Of a DNA stretch of 40,529 nucleotides, positions 23,466 to 32,113 are shown piece by piece. Made by a program: the position numbers and the translations under genes. The number at the start of each line of letters is the position of its first letter. Within the stretch, counting starts at the first letter, position 1. Under the pieces are notes generated by a model. It saw only the letters and a list, made by a program, of their open reading frames with translations, was not told where the DNA came from and did not search any database. The DNA comes from an uncultured bacterium (GTDB lineage Bacteria > Planctomycetota > Phycisphaerae > Phycisphaerales > UBA1924), in assembly GCA_903834785.1 (NCBI GenBank), contig CAILKP010000132.1:1-40529 (forward strand), in the 5' to 3' direction.

Positions 23466-25753
23466 TGTCCACTGATCGCGCAATTCCGGCCGAACAGGTC
23501 CCTGTCCCGAGGTTTCCCGGGCTGGAGACCGCCGCGCCTGCCGACCAGCAGCAGGTCAACATCGTCAAGCTCATTCACCGCAATCTCCGCGGCCGCTATC
23601 TGCTTGCCGGCATTCTCGCCGGAGTTTTCGGACTCGGAGGTGCCGCTGCGGGTTATCTTTTCCCGACTCCCAAGTATCGCTCCGAAGGCTGGCTGGATGT
23701 CCGCTCCACAATCGTCACTGCAACCAGCGACCAGACCAACATCATGCCCATGTTCACGAACTTCGTGAACAAGCAGGTCCGACTGCTGCAGGATGATCGG
23801 GTGATCCAGCAGGCCATGAACTCTGAGGAATGGCGGGCCTTCAAGCGGCCACGCACGCCCGAGGCAATGCTGGACTTCAAGTCCAGCATCACCGTCACAA
23901 CCGCCCCCGGCGCTCAGGATCTGATCCTGGTCTCGTTCACCGACGAAAAGGCAGAGGCCGCCCTGCAGGGTCTGCGTCAGACGGTGATCGCCTATCAGAA
24001 CATCTACGGTGATCAGGGAACCGAGAAAGCCAAACTCGCCCAGACGCAGGTCCTCCGAGATAAGCAGGCCAAACTGACCGAAGACAAACGCAAGCTCCAG
24101 ACCAACATCGATTTCGCCCGCAAGGAATTCGCCCGCGACCACGGAAGCGATGACTTCCTCCAGCTCAGCGACCGGTTGAGCAAGCAGCATTTCGACCTCA
24201 AGGACCGCCTCGCCGTCATGCGCTTTGCGCTGCTCGAACGCGGCGTCGATCCGGAGAAGAAGGATGCCGCCGAGGACCAGCAGCCCGGAACCGCCCCGGC
24301 CCCGGCGGCCCAGCCCAAGACCGCTGAGGAGCTCGCCCTCCTCGACCGAGACATCGCTCAGATTTTCGAGACCCGCAACCGCGCAGCTCGAAACCTGGAC
24401 CTGCTGATCGCCAAAGGCCGCCTGCCTCAGCACCCCGAGCGTGTCCGTGCCGAGATCGAACTCGATGCCGTGGAGAAGGAACTCTCCGCCCGAGTTGAGG
24501 CGTGGAACGCCAACCCCAAAGCCGCCACCGCCGCCGCACCCGCACCCGGCGCCGCGGCACCGGTCCAGACGGTCGCCGAGCAGAAGCTCGCCTTCCGAAA
24601 TCTCAGTACACAGGCCGAAACGCTCGCCGCGGCCCTGGCACGCGTCAACAGCGACCGTGACCGCATCGTGCTGATGCAGACACAGCTCAAGGACGCCGAC
24701 ACTGAACTGGAAGCTGTCAACAGCCGCCTCGAGAAGATGGCACTCGACACCGCCGTCGAGAAGCAGATCGGCCGCGTTGAAGCGAACATTCCCGACAAGG
24801 GAGAAGTTCCCCAGATTCTCAACGCCGATCCGCGAAAGAAGTTCGCCGCACTCGGCCTGATCGCCGGCGGCGGGCTTCCTGTCGCCATTCTCTTCCTGCT
24901 CGGTCTGCTTGATCGCCGCTTCCGCTATGCCGATCAGGCCGACGACGAACTTGGCACTTCGCGGCTGCTCGGCATCCTGCCCGACCTGCCCACCACCACC
25001 GATGACCCCGAGCAGGTCGCTGCCGCTGTCCACTCCGTTCACCACATCCGCTCCCGCCTCCAGCTCTCCAACGCGCCCCACCAGATCTACCTTGTCACCA
25101 GCCCCACCTCCGGCGACGGCAAGACAAGTCTCTCTCTTTCGCTCGCGGTCTCGTTCACGGCTTCCGGTGCTCGCGTCCTCCTGGTTGACTTTGATCTTAT
25201 CGGCCACGGTCTGACCTCGCAGCTCGGCCTTTCCCGCTCACGCGGCATCGGGCACAAGCTCGTCGATGGCGACCTCACCGATCTGATCGTGGACACCGCC
25301 GTCAGCGGCCTGAGTCTCATTCCCGCCGGGAACGACGACGCCAGTTGTGCCCCCCGCATATCTCGCAAATCGCTGGACAACCTCTTGGGGTCGCTCCGCA
25401 CCCAATTCGACACCATTATCGTCGATACCGGGCCGATCCTCGGCAGCCTCGAAGCCAACCTTGCCGCTACGCTCGCCGATGGTGTCGTCATCGTCGTCGG
25501 CCGCGGCCAGCAGGGCTCCTACATGCAGGAAACCTCACGTCACCTTCAGCAGATCGGTGCCCGTATCGCCGGTGTCGTCTTCAACCGCGCACACACCACC
25601 GACTTCAAGCGCTCCACCACCGTCAACGCGTCCTTCCGCTCCATCCGCTCCGCCGCCGAGGCCGCTGCCAAGAGCCCGCCCCCCGAGGCAGCCCCCGGCT
25701 TTGAACGACTCGGTACCCTTGCGCGACGCGTCGCCATCGATGCACGCAGGTGA
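23465..25753 (+). CDS. Polysaccharide co-polymerase fused to a tyrosine-kinase-like (CpsD/Wzc) ATPase domain
   Basis: The 762-residue protein begins with a Wzz-type module (membrane helix about 46-64 preceded by 'IVKLIHRNLRGRY'). A long, largely coiled-coil periplasmic region with Ala/Pro-rich inserts follows. A second membrane helix (about 460-483, 'FAALGLIAGGGLPVAILFLLGLL') leads to a cytoplasmic P-loop domain: 'SPTSGDGKTSLSLSLA' (546-561, Walker A), 'VLLVDFDLIG' (about 573-582, A'), and 'FDTIIVDTGPIL' (about 648-659, Walker B). This is the Wzc/EpsB-like chain-length regulator and kinase. Two oddities: the A' motif lacks the Arg of DxDxR, and the last 50 or so residues contain no tyrosine, so the usual Tyr-rich tail is absent. 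It may be an ATPase without autophosphorylation. The start ATG 23465 overlaps the EpsI stop. Confidence 0.9.
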   Translation: MSTDRAIPAEQVPVPRFPGLETAAPADQQQVNIVKLIHRNLRGRYLLAGILAGVFGLGGAAAGYLFPTPKYRSEGWLDVRSTIVTATSDQTNIMPMFTNFVNKQVRLLQDDRVIQQAMNSEEWRAFKRPRTPEAMLDFKSSITVTTAPGAQDLILVSFTDEKAEAALQGLRQTVIAYQNIYGDQGTEKAKLAQTQVLRDKQAKLTEDKRKLQTNIDFARKEFARDHGSDDFLQLSDRLSKQHFDLKDRLAVMRFALLERGVDPEKKDAAEDQQPGTAPAPAAQPKTAEELALLDRDIAQIFETRNRAARNLDLLIAKGRLPQHPERVRAEIELDAVEKELSARVEAWNANPKAATAAAPAPGAAAPVQTVAEQKLAFRNLSTQAETLAAALARVNSDRDRIVLMQTQLKDADTELEAVNSRLEKMALDTAVEKQIGRVEANIPDKGEVPQILNADPRKKFAALGLIAGGGLPVAILFLLGLLDRRFRYADQADDELGTSRLLGILPDLPTTTDDPEQVAAAVHSVHHIRSRLQLSNAPHQIYLVTSPTSGDGKTSLSLSLAVSFTASGARVLLVDFDLIGHGLTSQLGLSRSRGIGHKLVDGDLTDLIVDTAVSGLSLIPAGNDDASCAPRISRKSLDNLLGSLRTQFDTIIVDTGPILGSLEANLAATLADGVVIVVGRGQQGSYMQETSRHLQQIGARIAGVVFNRAHTTDFKRSTTVNASFRSIRSAAEAAAKSPPPEAAPGFERLGTLARRVAIDARR

Positions 25754-27195
25754 GAATCTCCTTGACCGACACTGAAACTAGCACCCAACCCTCTCCGCAG
25801 GCAGCCCCTCCATCGACGATCTGGGGGCTGACCCCGACGGATCTTCACGACCGCTTCTGGGCCTCCCGCGGCGTGCAGGTCGTCCGCCCGGGTGAACCCT
25901 CCGCCATCGTGCCCCACGCAGAGCTCTATCTGCTGACCAGCCACGGCGCACTGACTATTTTCCGTCCCGCTTCCCTGCTGGACACCATCAGTTGGCTCAC
26001 GCCGGATCTGGTCGCCGTCCGCCTGGTCGACCCCAGCAAGGACGAGTTCTCCGAGGTCGTCCATTCCTCGCCTGATGGCCGCTTCGAGCGGTTCGAGCGG
26101 ATCTATGGCGGCACCGGCGCTCGCACCCTCCGCGTCGGTCTGACCAGTGACCCCGAGATCGTCCGCGTCTGGCAGGCCGCACCCGACGACACCACGGCGT
26201 GGCAGCGGCTCCGCGGCATCCTCAAACCGTCCGCCCGCTACGCCGCCCGCCTGACCGGACGTATCTTCAGTGCCGATTCCCCCGAGGACTCCGCACTGTT
26301 CCTTCGCGAACTCGTCCGCCGCTGGCGCCGCCCGGATACCACCATCAGCGGCATCACCAGCATCGGCACCGACATCTGGTCTGTCCAGGGACCCGAGAGC
26401 GCCGTCCCTGCGGCAGCAAGCGGTCCGCTCTGGATCGGTGCAGGCCGCTCACTGCCAGCTGATCAACCCGCCGTCGGTCCTGCCGTGCTCTGGGATGACC
26501 CCACCAAGACCCCCACACCCGCGCCCGTCGAATGGCTCACCCTCGAGCCGATCGCCGAGTCACTGGCAGCGGTCCAGCAGGCCAAGGTCGTCAGCCGCCC
26601 CTTCAAGCGTGCCTTCGACATCGCCTTTGCCCTGTTCGTGCTCCTCTTCACACTGCCTCTGTACCCCATCATCGCCTTTGCCGTCTGGATCGAGGACGGC
26701 CTGCCGATCTTCTTCAGCCACCAGCGCGAAACCATCGGCGGCAGGCGATTCGGCTGCCTGAAGTTCCGCTCCATGCGACGGGACGCCGAGAAGATCAAGG
26801 CACAACTCGCTTCGGCCAACAAGGCCGACGGTCCTCAGTTCTTCATCCCCGACGATCCTCGACTCACCCGCGTCGGCCGCGTGCTGCGAGACTTCCAGTT
26901 CGATGAACTCCCCCAGTTCATCAACGTGCTCAAGGGCGACATGTCCATCGTCGGCCCCCGCCCGAGCCCGTTCAAGGAAAACCAGTACTGCCCCGCCTGG
27001 CGCGAAGCGCGTCTGAGCGTCCGCCCCGGCGTCACCGGTCTCTGGCAGATCCGCCGGACCCGCGCCGAAGGCACGGACTTTCAGGAGTGGATCAAGTACG
27101 ACATAGAATACGTTGAGAACGAGTCGATCCTGCTGGATCTCTGGATCATCTGGAAGACGGTCCTGCTCGTGCTCAAGAGGGTTATGCGCTCATGA
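25750..27195 (+). CDS. Polyprenyl-phosphate sugar phosphotransferase with N-terminal nucleotidyltransferase-like region
   Basis: Residues about 283-475 are a bacterial sugar transferase domain (WcaJ/WbaP/PglC type). There is a membrane helix 'AFDIAFALFVLLFTLPLYPIIAFAV', then 'PIFFSHQRETIGGRRFGCLKFRSM', 'LRDFQFDELPQFINVLKGDMSIVGPRPSPF' and 'RPGVTGLWQIRRTR'. It transfers a sugar-1-phosphate from an NDP-sugar to undecaprenyl phosphate and so starts the repeat unit. The first 280 residues are not the usual multi-helix or CoA-binding region. Parts resemble a nucleotidyltransferase missing its catalytic N-terminus: 'RLVDPSKDEFSEVV' with 'DGRFERFERIYGG' (91-121), 'SIGTDIWSV' (204-212), and 'GPLWIGAGRSLPADQPAVGPAVLWDD' (225-250, beta-helix-like). 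The start GTG 25750 overlaps the previous stop; TTG 25762 is an alternative. Confidence 0.9.
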   Translation: MRISLTDTETSTQPSPQAAPPSTIWGLTPTDLHDRFWASRGVQVVRPGEPSAIVPHAELYLLTSHGALTIFRPASLLDTISWLTPDLVAVRLVDPSKDEFSEVVHSSPDGRFERFERIYGGTGARTLRVGLTSDPEIVRVWQAAPDDTTAWQRLRGILKPSARYAARLTGRIFSADSPEDSALFLRELVRRWRRPDTTISGITSIGTDIWSVQGPESAVPAAASGPLWIGAGRSLPADQPAVGPAVLWDDPTKTPTPAPVEWLTLEPIAESLAAVQQAKVVSRPFKRAFDIAFALFVLLFTLPLYPIIAFAVWIEDGLPIFFSHQRETIGGRRFGCLKFRSMRRDAEKIKAQLASANKADGPQFFIPDDPRLTRVGRVLRDFQFDELPQFINVLKGDMSIVGPRPSPFKENQYCPAWREARLSVRPGVTGLWQIRRTRAEGTDFQEWIKYDIEYVENESILLDLWIIWKTVLLVLKRVMRS

Positions 27196-30100
27196 AACTC
27201 AAACCCAAGACAGCCCGCCGCCTGCTCCTTCTGGCGGTGGTCGTCGTGCTTCTGGTCGTCTCGGCCTTTTCATTCCTCTTTGTCCGCTCATGGCAGAAGG
27301 AGCGTCGCACCCAGCAGCTCCGGGCCGACGGCATGGGCGCTTTCAAGCAGGCCGACTACGCCGCAGCACTCGAACCGCTCGCAGGCTACCTCCGCCGCAA
27401 TGACAAGGACCGCGAGGCCTGGCTGGCGTTCGCCGAAACCCGTGAGAAGGTGGAAGAACCCAACGGTCGGCACATCGTCGCCGCCGCGGACTTCTACAAC
27501 CGCGCACTGACCCTTGATGAGAAGGATCCGGTAACCGCCCTCAAGCTCGTCCGGCTCTGGAACACAATCGGCAAGTTCCCCGAAGCGCGGGACCTCTGCA
27601 CTCGCCAGCGACCGGCCGATCCTGCCGCGGCCACAGCCTCACACCTGGAGTTCATGCTTGAGGAGATCGTTGCCCGCGCCGCAGCAAAGGACACCAAGCA
27701 GGCGGCGATCATCGACTCGCTGAGCAAGCGAGTGGCGGAACTCGATCCCGAGAACTATCGCGTCACACTGATTCGCGTCTCAAGTCTGCTCGATGCTGGG
27801 CGAAACCAGGAAGCCGCCGATCTCGCTTCTGCGATGGCCGCTCGCAAATCTGGTGACGGCCGTTTCGCTCTCCTTGAGCAGACCGCCCTCGCCCGTGCGG
27901 GCAAACAGGTCGCACCGGCAACTTTCATGAACGTCCTCGGCTCGGCCGCAGGCATCGACATCAATGCCGCCAAGCGAGTCGCTGAGCCAACCTACACAGA
28001 AACTCAGTTCGCCGGACAGCTTGTCTCCGCCTTTGACACCTTCGGCATGCCTCGCCATGCCATCCTGGTCCTTCAGGACGCCGCCACACGCCTCAAGGAC
28101 GCCGATGCCCGCCGCCTCCTGGCCCGCCGCCTCTGGATGACCGGCCGCAGTGCAGAGTTACTCACCAGCTTCCCGATGGCCGACGCCGCGACCTCCAAGG
28201 AGCCCAGCGACATCCTCGGCTTCATCGCCCTGTCGCTGCGCGACTCCGGCAAGCTCGATCAGGCCAAGGCCATCCTCGCAACCCTCAGCACCCGCAACCG
28301 CGACTACCTCGCCCGCGGCTGGTCCAAGCTGCTTACCGCCGAACTCCAGACTCCAGAGCCTAAGGCGGCTCTCCTCGAGGTCGACAATGCCCTCAAGGAG
28401 TTCAACTCTCCCAAGGACGTCGCCGTCGAGCCCGTTTTCACGTACTTCCGCGGCGAAACGCTCCTCCGCCTCGCCCGTCGTGACGAAGCTCGTGAAACGT
28501 GGCGATCCATCGAGAAGTCGCCTCTGGCCGCGGGGTGGGCGATCCCGACCGTGCGCCTCGCTGAGACGCTGCTCGATGAGGGTCAACTCGATCAGGCCAG
28601 CACGGTCCTGAGCCAAGCCCTGCCGCGCATGATCGATTCCCCAGCGTTCCAACTCGCGCTGCTTCGCACCAACGCCGCCATCATCGAGGCGGGCCGCAGT
28701 GTTTCCATCCCCGATGCGTCCGGCCAGAAGCTCCTGAGCAGTCCGGCGGACATCCTCGCACGACTTGACCAGATCGCCACCTCGCTCGACCAGGCAGCAC
28801 AGAAGCCGCAGGACAAGCTGGCCCTGCGCCGGCTCCTGGCCCCGACACGCGTCGCCCTGCTCGTCGCCGGCAACCAGCGCACCGAAGCGGTCGCCTTGGC
28901 CAATGAGATCATCCGCGAACCAGGCCTGCTCGATGCCGATCTGGCGCGCCGGCTCAGCGCGATCAACCTCCGCACATCGCTGGGTATCGAGTCCGCGCTC
29001 GCCGCCACCGCTGGCAAGGTCGGAGGCGATGCCGCCTCCATCTTCGAGCAGGCTGTCCGCTTGGACACCGGGGGCAAGGGTCGCGCCGCGGCACTCAAGC
29101 TGCTCGATGACAACCTGGCGGCCAGCCCGGTTGATCGCAAACCCGAAGCCGCCGCGGTTCGCGCCCAGTTCCTCGACTCGGTCGGTGCACCCGAGGCCCT
29201 GACCGCCTGGAAAACGGCCCTCAAAGACTATCCGAACTCACTGCCCCTGCACATCGGTGCCATCCAGGCCTACGCGCCACTCGCCGATGCTGCGTTCGTC
29301 GATCAGATCGCCGCTCGCCTGATCGAGCTCGGTGGCTCGGATGCCGAGAAGCCCTCAGTTGCCATTCGCTTTACCAAAGCACGCGCTCTGACATTCCGCT
29401 CCGAAACCCGCTCCCCTTCAGCCCGCGACAAGTCCGAGGCTACCGCCCTCCTGCGAGGCCTGATCACTGAAGCACCCAATCGGCTTGATATTCGTCTTGC
29501 CTTGGTGGAAACGCTTCTGCTGGAATCCTCACCCACCGCCACCGTCAAGTACGCGGCGGATTACACCGGTGCAATCGAACAGCTCAAGGCCGCTGCACCG
29601 CTGGCCCCCAATCAGGGGCCGATCGTCCTGCGACTGGCCGACATTCTCCGTCGGCAGGGCCAGCTCCCGGAAGCCACGGCCGAGCTGACCAAGCTCACCC
29701 TGGACCAGAAGGCCGCCGCGGCCGACCGCAGCGCAGCGATTGACCAGCTTGCCTCGGTCCGCCAGTTCGAGGCCGCCCTTCGCGGTATCGACATTCTTCT
29801 GCCGGAAGTCCGGTCCGCGCAGGACACCGCCGCCTTCACCTCACTGCTCAGCCGAAGGGGCAGCCTGCTCCGCTCGCTCCGTCGCGACCGCGAAGCCCTG
29901 GAAACCTACCAGCTCCTGACGCAGCAGCCGCTGAACAACCCCAATCTCATCCTCTCCACCGCTTTGGCGCTCCAGCAGCTTGGCGATAACGCTGGCGTCG
30001 CCTCGGTCCTCAGCAAGCTCCAATCGCCGGAGATCTCCGAGGCTGATCGGGCACTGACTCTCGGCGCATTCGCCTCGTCGAACCCCGACCCGAAGGTCGC

Positions 30101-31787
30101 ACTCGATCAATACACCGCCGCGGCAGGCGCCGCCCCCGATGACCCGCGAACTTCGCTGGCACTCGCCCGCTTCCACTTCTCCCGTCCCGGCGAAGCGCCC
30201 AAGGCCGAGGCTGTCGTCCGCGACGCTCTCAAACGCCACCCGGCGAACCCTGACCTGGAAGTCTTGCTCCAGCAGATCCGCCTGGCCGGTCAGGACGAGT
30301 CAACCGCCAACCTCCTGCCGCTGGCGGATGCCCTCGCCAAGCACCCCAGCCCCGTCCTCGCTCAGCGGGCTGAGGTCCTCCGCGGCCTGATGAAGGCCCG
30401 CGAGAACAAGTCGCTCGACTCGGCCGAGTCGCTTCGCAAACTCGCCGCCGAGTTCGTCGATGACTCAGCCACTCAGCTTCTGGTTGCCCGCCGGCTCCTT
30501 GAACTCAAGCCCGAGCCACGGGTCGACATGGCCGCTCAGATCCTCAAAGCCGCCGCTGATCGCTTTCCCGGTGATGTAGCTGTCCAGGAACAGGCAACCC
30601 GTGTTCTCATGCGGGCTGGCCGGATCGACGACGCGCTGCTCACCGCTACAGCGTGGAGCACGCTCTCCCGTCAACCCGCGGCGGATCTCGCCCTGGCCGA
30701 AGCCCAGCTCACCCGCGGTCGGCCCTCGCTCGCGGTTGATTCGGTTCGCTACTACCAGCTTCCAGCATCCATACCCGACGATGATTCGCTTTCTCTAGGT
30801 GTGCTGAACATCCGCGTCCGCGCGGGGATCACGCAGAACGAGGGCGCCGGCGCACTCCGCCTTGTTGCACCCTATCTCTCCACGTCGGCAGTCGTTCGCA
30901 CGCGGATCGCACTCCCCGCGGTCGCTTCGCTGATTGCAGATGCCAAGCAGGCCGAAACCTGGATGACCGAGATCATCTCCAAGAGCGACCCCACTTCCAC
31001 CGCTGATCAGCTCGCCGTTGCCGACACCTGGGCCGAACTCGCCAGCCGTCTGAACAATGAGCCCGCAACGCTTGCCAACCGTTCCGCCGCTGCTGCCGAG
31101 TCCGTGCTGCAGCGTGAGCCGGCCTCAATCCCGGGCCAGCTGATCAAGCTTCGTGCGCAGACTATCGCCACAGAGTCAGCCGACCGCAAGGGGAACACGG
31201 CCGGCCGCGACAGTGCCCGAGCCGAAGCGGCCTCCACCCTTGCCCGTCTGGTTACTACCAAGGATCTCCCCGCCGGCGCCGTCATCGACACCGCCTCACT
31301 CGCCGAGCGGCTCGGGGATCTTGAAAGTGCCGCAAAGCTCTACGAGCAGCACCTCGCATCACCCCAGGTGCCCACGGGCTTCGGCCTCGCGGTTGTCAAG
31401 AACAACCTCGCGTTCATTCTGCTTCAGCAGTCTGTTGTGACCGGCAAGGCCGACTCGCTCCCGCGAGCCAAGGCACTGGCCGAGGATGCGGTCAAAGCCG
31501 CCGAGCTCGTCGCGTTCATCGAAACGCTTGGTGCCGTCAGTGCCGGCATGAAGGATCAGAAGTCGGCGGTTGACGCCTACCGCAGGGCGCTGAAGCTCGA
31601 CCCCGAGTCCATCAACTCCAAGATCGGCCTCGCCGCGGCACTCGCCCAGGGCTCACCCGAGGAACGCAAGGAAGCCGCCCGCCTGGCCTCGGATGCCGAT
31701 GCCGCTGCCAAACTCGCGGGCAACGTCTCAGCCAAGCGGCTCAAGCAGCTGGCCGACACCTTGGAAATCCTGATGGCAGGAAAGTAG
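27192..31787 (+). CDS. Very large membrane-anchored TPR-repeat protein
   Basis: The 1531-residue protein has a short cytoplasmic N-terminus, one membrane helix (about residues 11-31, rich in Leu/Val), and then almost entirely alpha-helical sequence. TPR-like pairs include 'GAFKQADYAAALEPLAGYLRRNDKDREAWLAFAET' near the start and 'AVDAYRRALKLDPESINSKIGLAAAL' near the end. Many Ala-rich helices and no catalytic motif are visible. Large periplasmic TPR proteins (PrsT-type) occur in exosortase/exopolysaccharide loci and probably scaffold the secretion machinery. It is the last gene of the long operon, starting in the stop codon of the sugar transferase (ATGA at 27192-27195) and followed by a strong terminator. 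No outer-membrane exporter (Wza type) is encoded here, so this protein may bridge the periplasm; that is inference. Confidence 0.88.
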   Translation: MKLKPKTARRLLLLAVVVVLLVVSAFSFLFVRSWQKERRTQQLRADGMGAFKQADYAAALEPLAGYLRRNDKDREAWLAFAETREKVEEPNGRHIVAAADFYNRALTLDEKDPVTALKLVRLWNTIGKFPEARDLCTRQRPADPAAATASHLEFMLEEIVARAAAKDTKQAAIIDSLSKRVAELDPENYRVTLIRVSSLLDAGRNQEAADLASAMAARKSGDGRFALLEQTALARAGKQVAPATFMNVLGSAAGIDINAAKRVAEPTYTETQFAGQLVSAFDTFGMPRHAILVLQDAATRLKDADARRLLARRLWMTGRSAELLTSFPMADAATSKEPSDILGFIALSLRDSGKLDQAKAILATLSTRNRDYLARGWSKLLTAELQTPEPKAALLEVDNALKEFNSPKDVAVEPVFTYFRGETLLRLARRDEARETWRSIEKSPLAAGWAIPTVRLAETLLDEGQLDQASTVLSQALPRMIDSPAFQLALLRTNAAIIEAGRSVSIPDASGQKLLSSPADILARLDQIATSLDQAAQKPQDKLALRRLLAPTRVALLVAGNQRTEAVALANEIIREPGLLDADLARRLSAINLRTSLGIESALAATAGKVGGDAASIFEQAVRLDTGGKGRAAALKLLDDNLAASPVDRKPEAAAVRAQFLDSVGAPEALTAWKTALKDYPNSLPLHIGAIQAYAPLADAAFVDQIAARLIELGGSDAEKPSVAIRFTKARALTFRSETRSPSARDKSEATALLRGLITEAPNRLDIRLALVETLLLESSPTATVKYAADYTGAIEQLKAAAPLAPNQGPIVLRLADILRRQGQLPEATAELTKLTLDQKAAAADRSAAIDQLASVRQFEAALRGIDILLPEVRSAQDTAAFTSLLSRRGSLLRSLRRDREALETYQLLTQQPLNNPNLILSTALALQQLGDNAGVASVLSKLQSPEISEADRALTLGAFASSNPDPKVALDQYTAAAGAAPDDPRTSLALARFHFSRPGEAPKAEAVVRDALKRHPANPDLEVLLQQIRLAGQDESTANLLPLADALAKHPSPVLAQRAEVLRGLMKARENKSLDSAESLRKLAAEFVDDSATQLLVARRLLELKPEPRVDMAAQILKAAADRFPGDVAVQEQATRVLMRAGRIDDALLTATAWSTLSRQPAADLALAEAQLTRGRPSLAVDSVRYYQLPASIPDDDSLSLGVLNIRVRAGITQNEGAGALRLVAPYLSTSAVVRTRIALPAVASLIADAKQAETWMTEIISKSDPTSTADQLAVADTWAELASRLNNEPATLANRSAAAAESVLQREPASIPGQLIKLRAQTIATESADRKGNTAGRDSARAEAASTLARLVTTKDLPAGAVIDTASLAERLGDLESAAKLYEQHLASPQVPTGFGLAVVKNNLAFILLQQSVVTGKADSLPRAKALAEDAVKAAELVAFIETLGAVSAGMKDQKSAVDAYRRALKLDPESINSKIGLAAALAQGSPEERKEAARLASDADAAAKLAGNVSAKRLKQLADTLEILMAGK

Positions 31788-31850
31788 CGACCGCTCCGGC
31801 CCACAGGGGCAGGAGCCGCGCCCAGGCCGATCAAACTGCGAACCTAGAAT

Positions 31851-31888
31851 CGAAAGAGGGCCGCTTCCAGCGGCCCTCTTTCGTTTTT
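31851..31888 (+). terminator. Rho-independent terminator of the polysaccharide operon
   Basis: Bases 31851-31865 pair perfectly with 31869-31883 (15 bp, loop TCC), followed by TTTTT at 31884-31888. It ends the long operon 63 bases after the TPR gene stop codon. Confidence 0.95.
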
Positions 31889-31924
31889 GCGCCTCTTCGG
31901 CACACAGTGAGCGATCGGTTCAGG

Positions 31925-31957
31925 TTATAGGACTATGTATTTCCCTAGTTCTTTGCC
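31925..31957 (+). promoter_or_regulatory. Conserved upstream block (copy B): TTATAGGACTA-N7-CCCTAG-N4-TTGCC
   Basis: TTATAGGACTA at 31925-31935, CCCTAG at 31943-31948 and TTGCC at 31953-31957 repeat the block at 591-628 with a shorter first spacer. It lies 157 bases before the start of the sorting-signal gene at 32114 and directly after the operon terminator, where a promoter is expected. Confidence 0.55.
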
Positions 31958-32113
31958 GAATTCTGCAATCCGAACCCAAGGAGATGAAATCACGAGTTGA
32001 GCTCCGGATACTTGTTAGTGGAAAGCTCGGAGCCTTGGTCACTCAGAGACCCTCCAGGCAGGGATGTTTAGCCACAACAGCTTCAGAGATCTTTTTGGGG
32101 GACGGACTACACC

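Larger units (their letters stand above)
31788..32113. other. Intergenic region between the operon end and the first sorting-signal protein
   Basis: The 326 bases contain a strong terminator (31851-31888), the second copy of the conserved block (31925-31957), and a leader with CCAGGCAGGGA (32054-32064) that recurs before the next sorting-signal gene. No gene is seen. Confidence 0.6.

Noticed and set aside
23399..25207. 602-codon open frame on the minus strand, Gly/Leu/Asp/Glu rich
   Set aside because: It is exactly antisense to the Wzc-like gene, has no recognisable domain, and its composition is that expected from the reverse of Ala/Leu/Asp/Glu-rich high-GC coding sequence.
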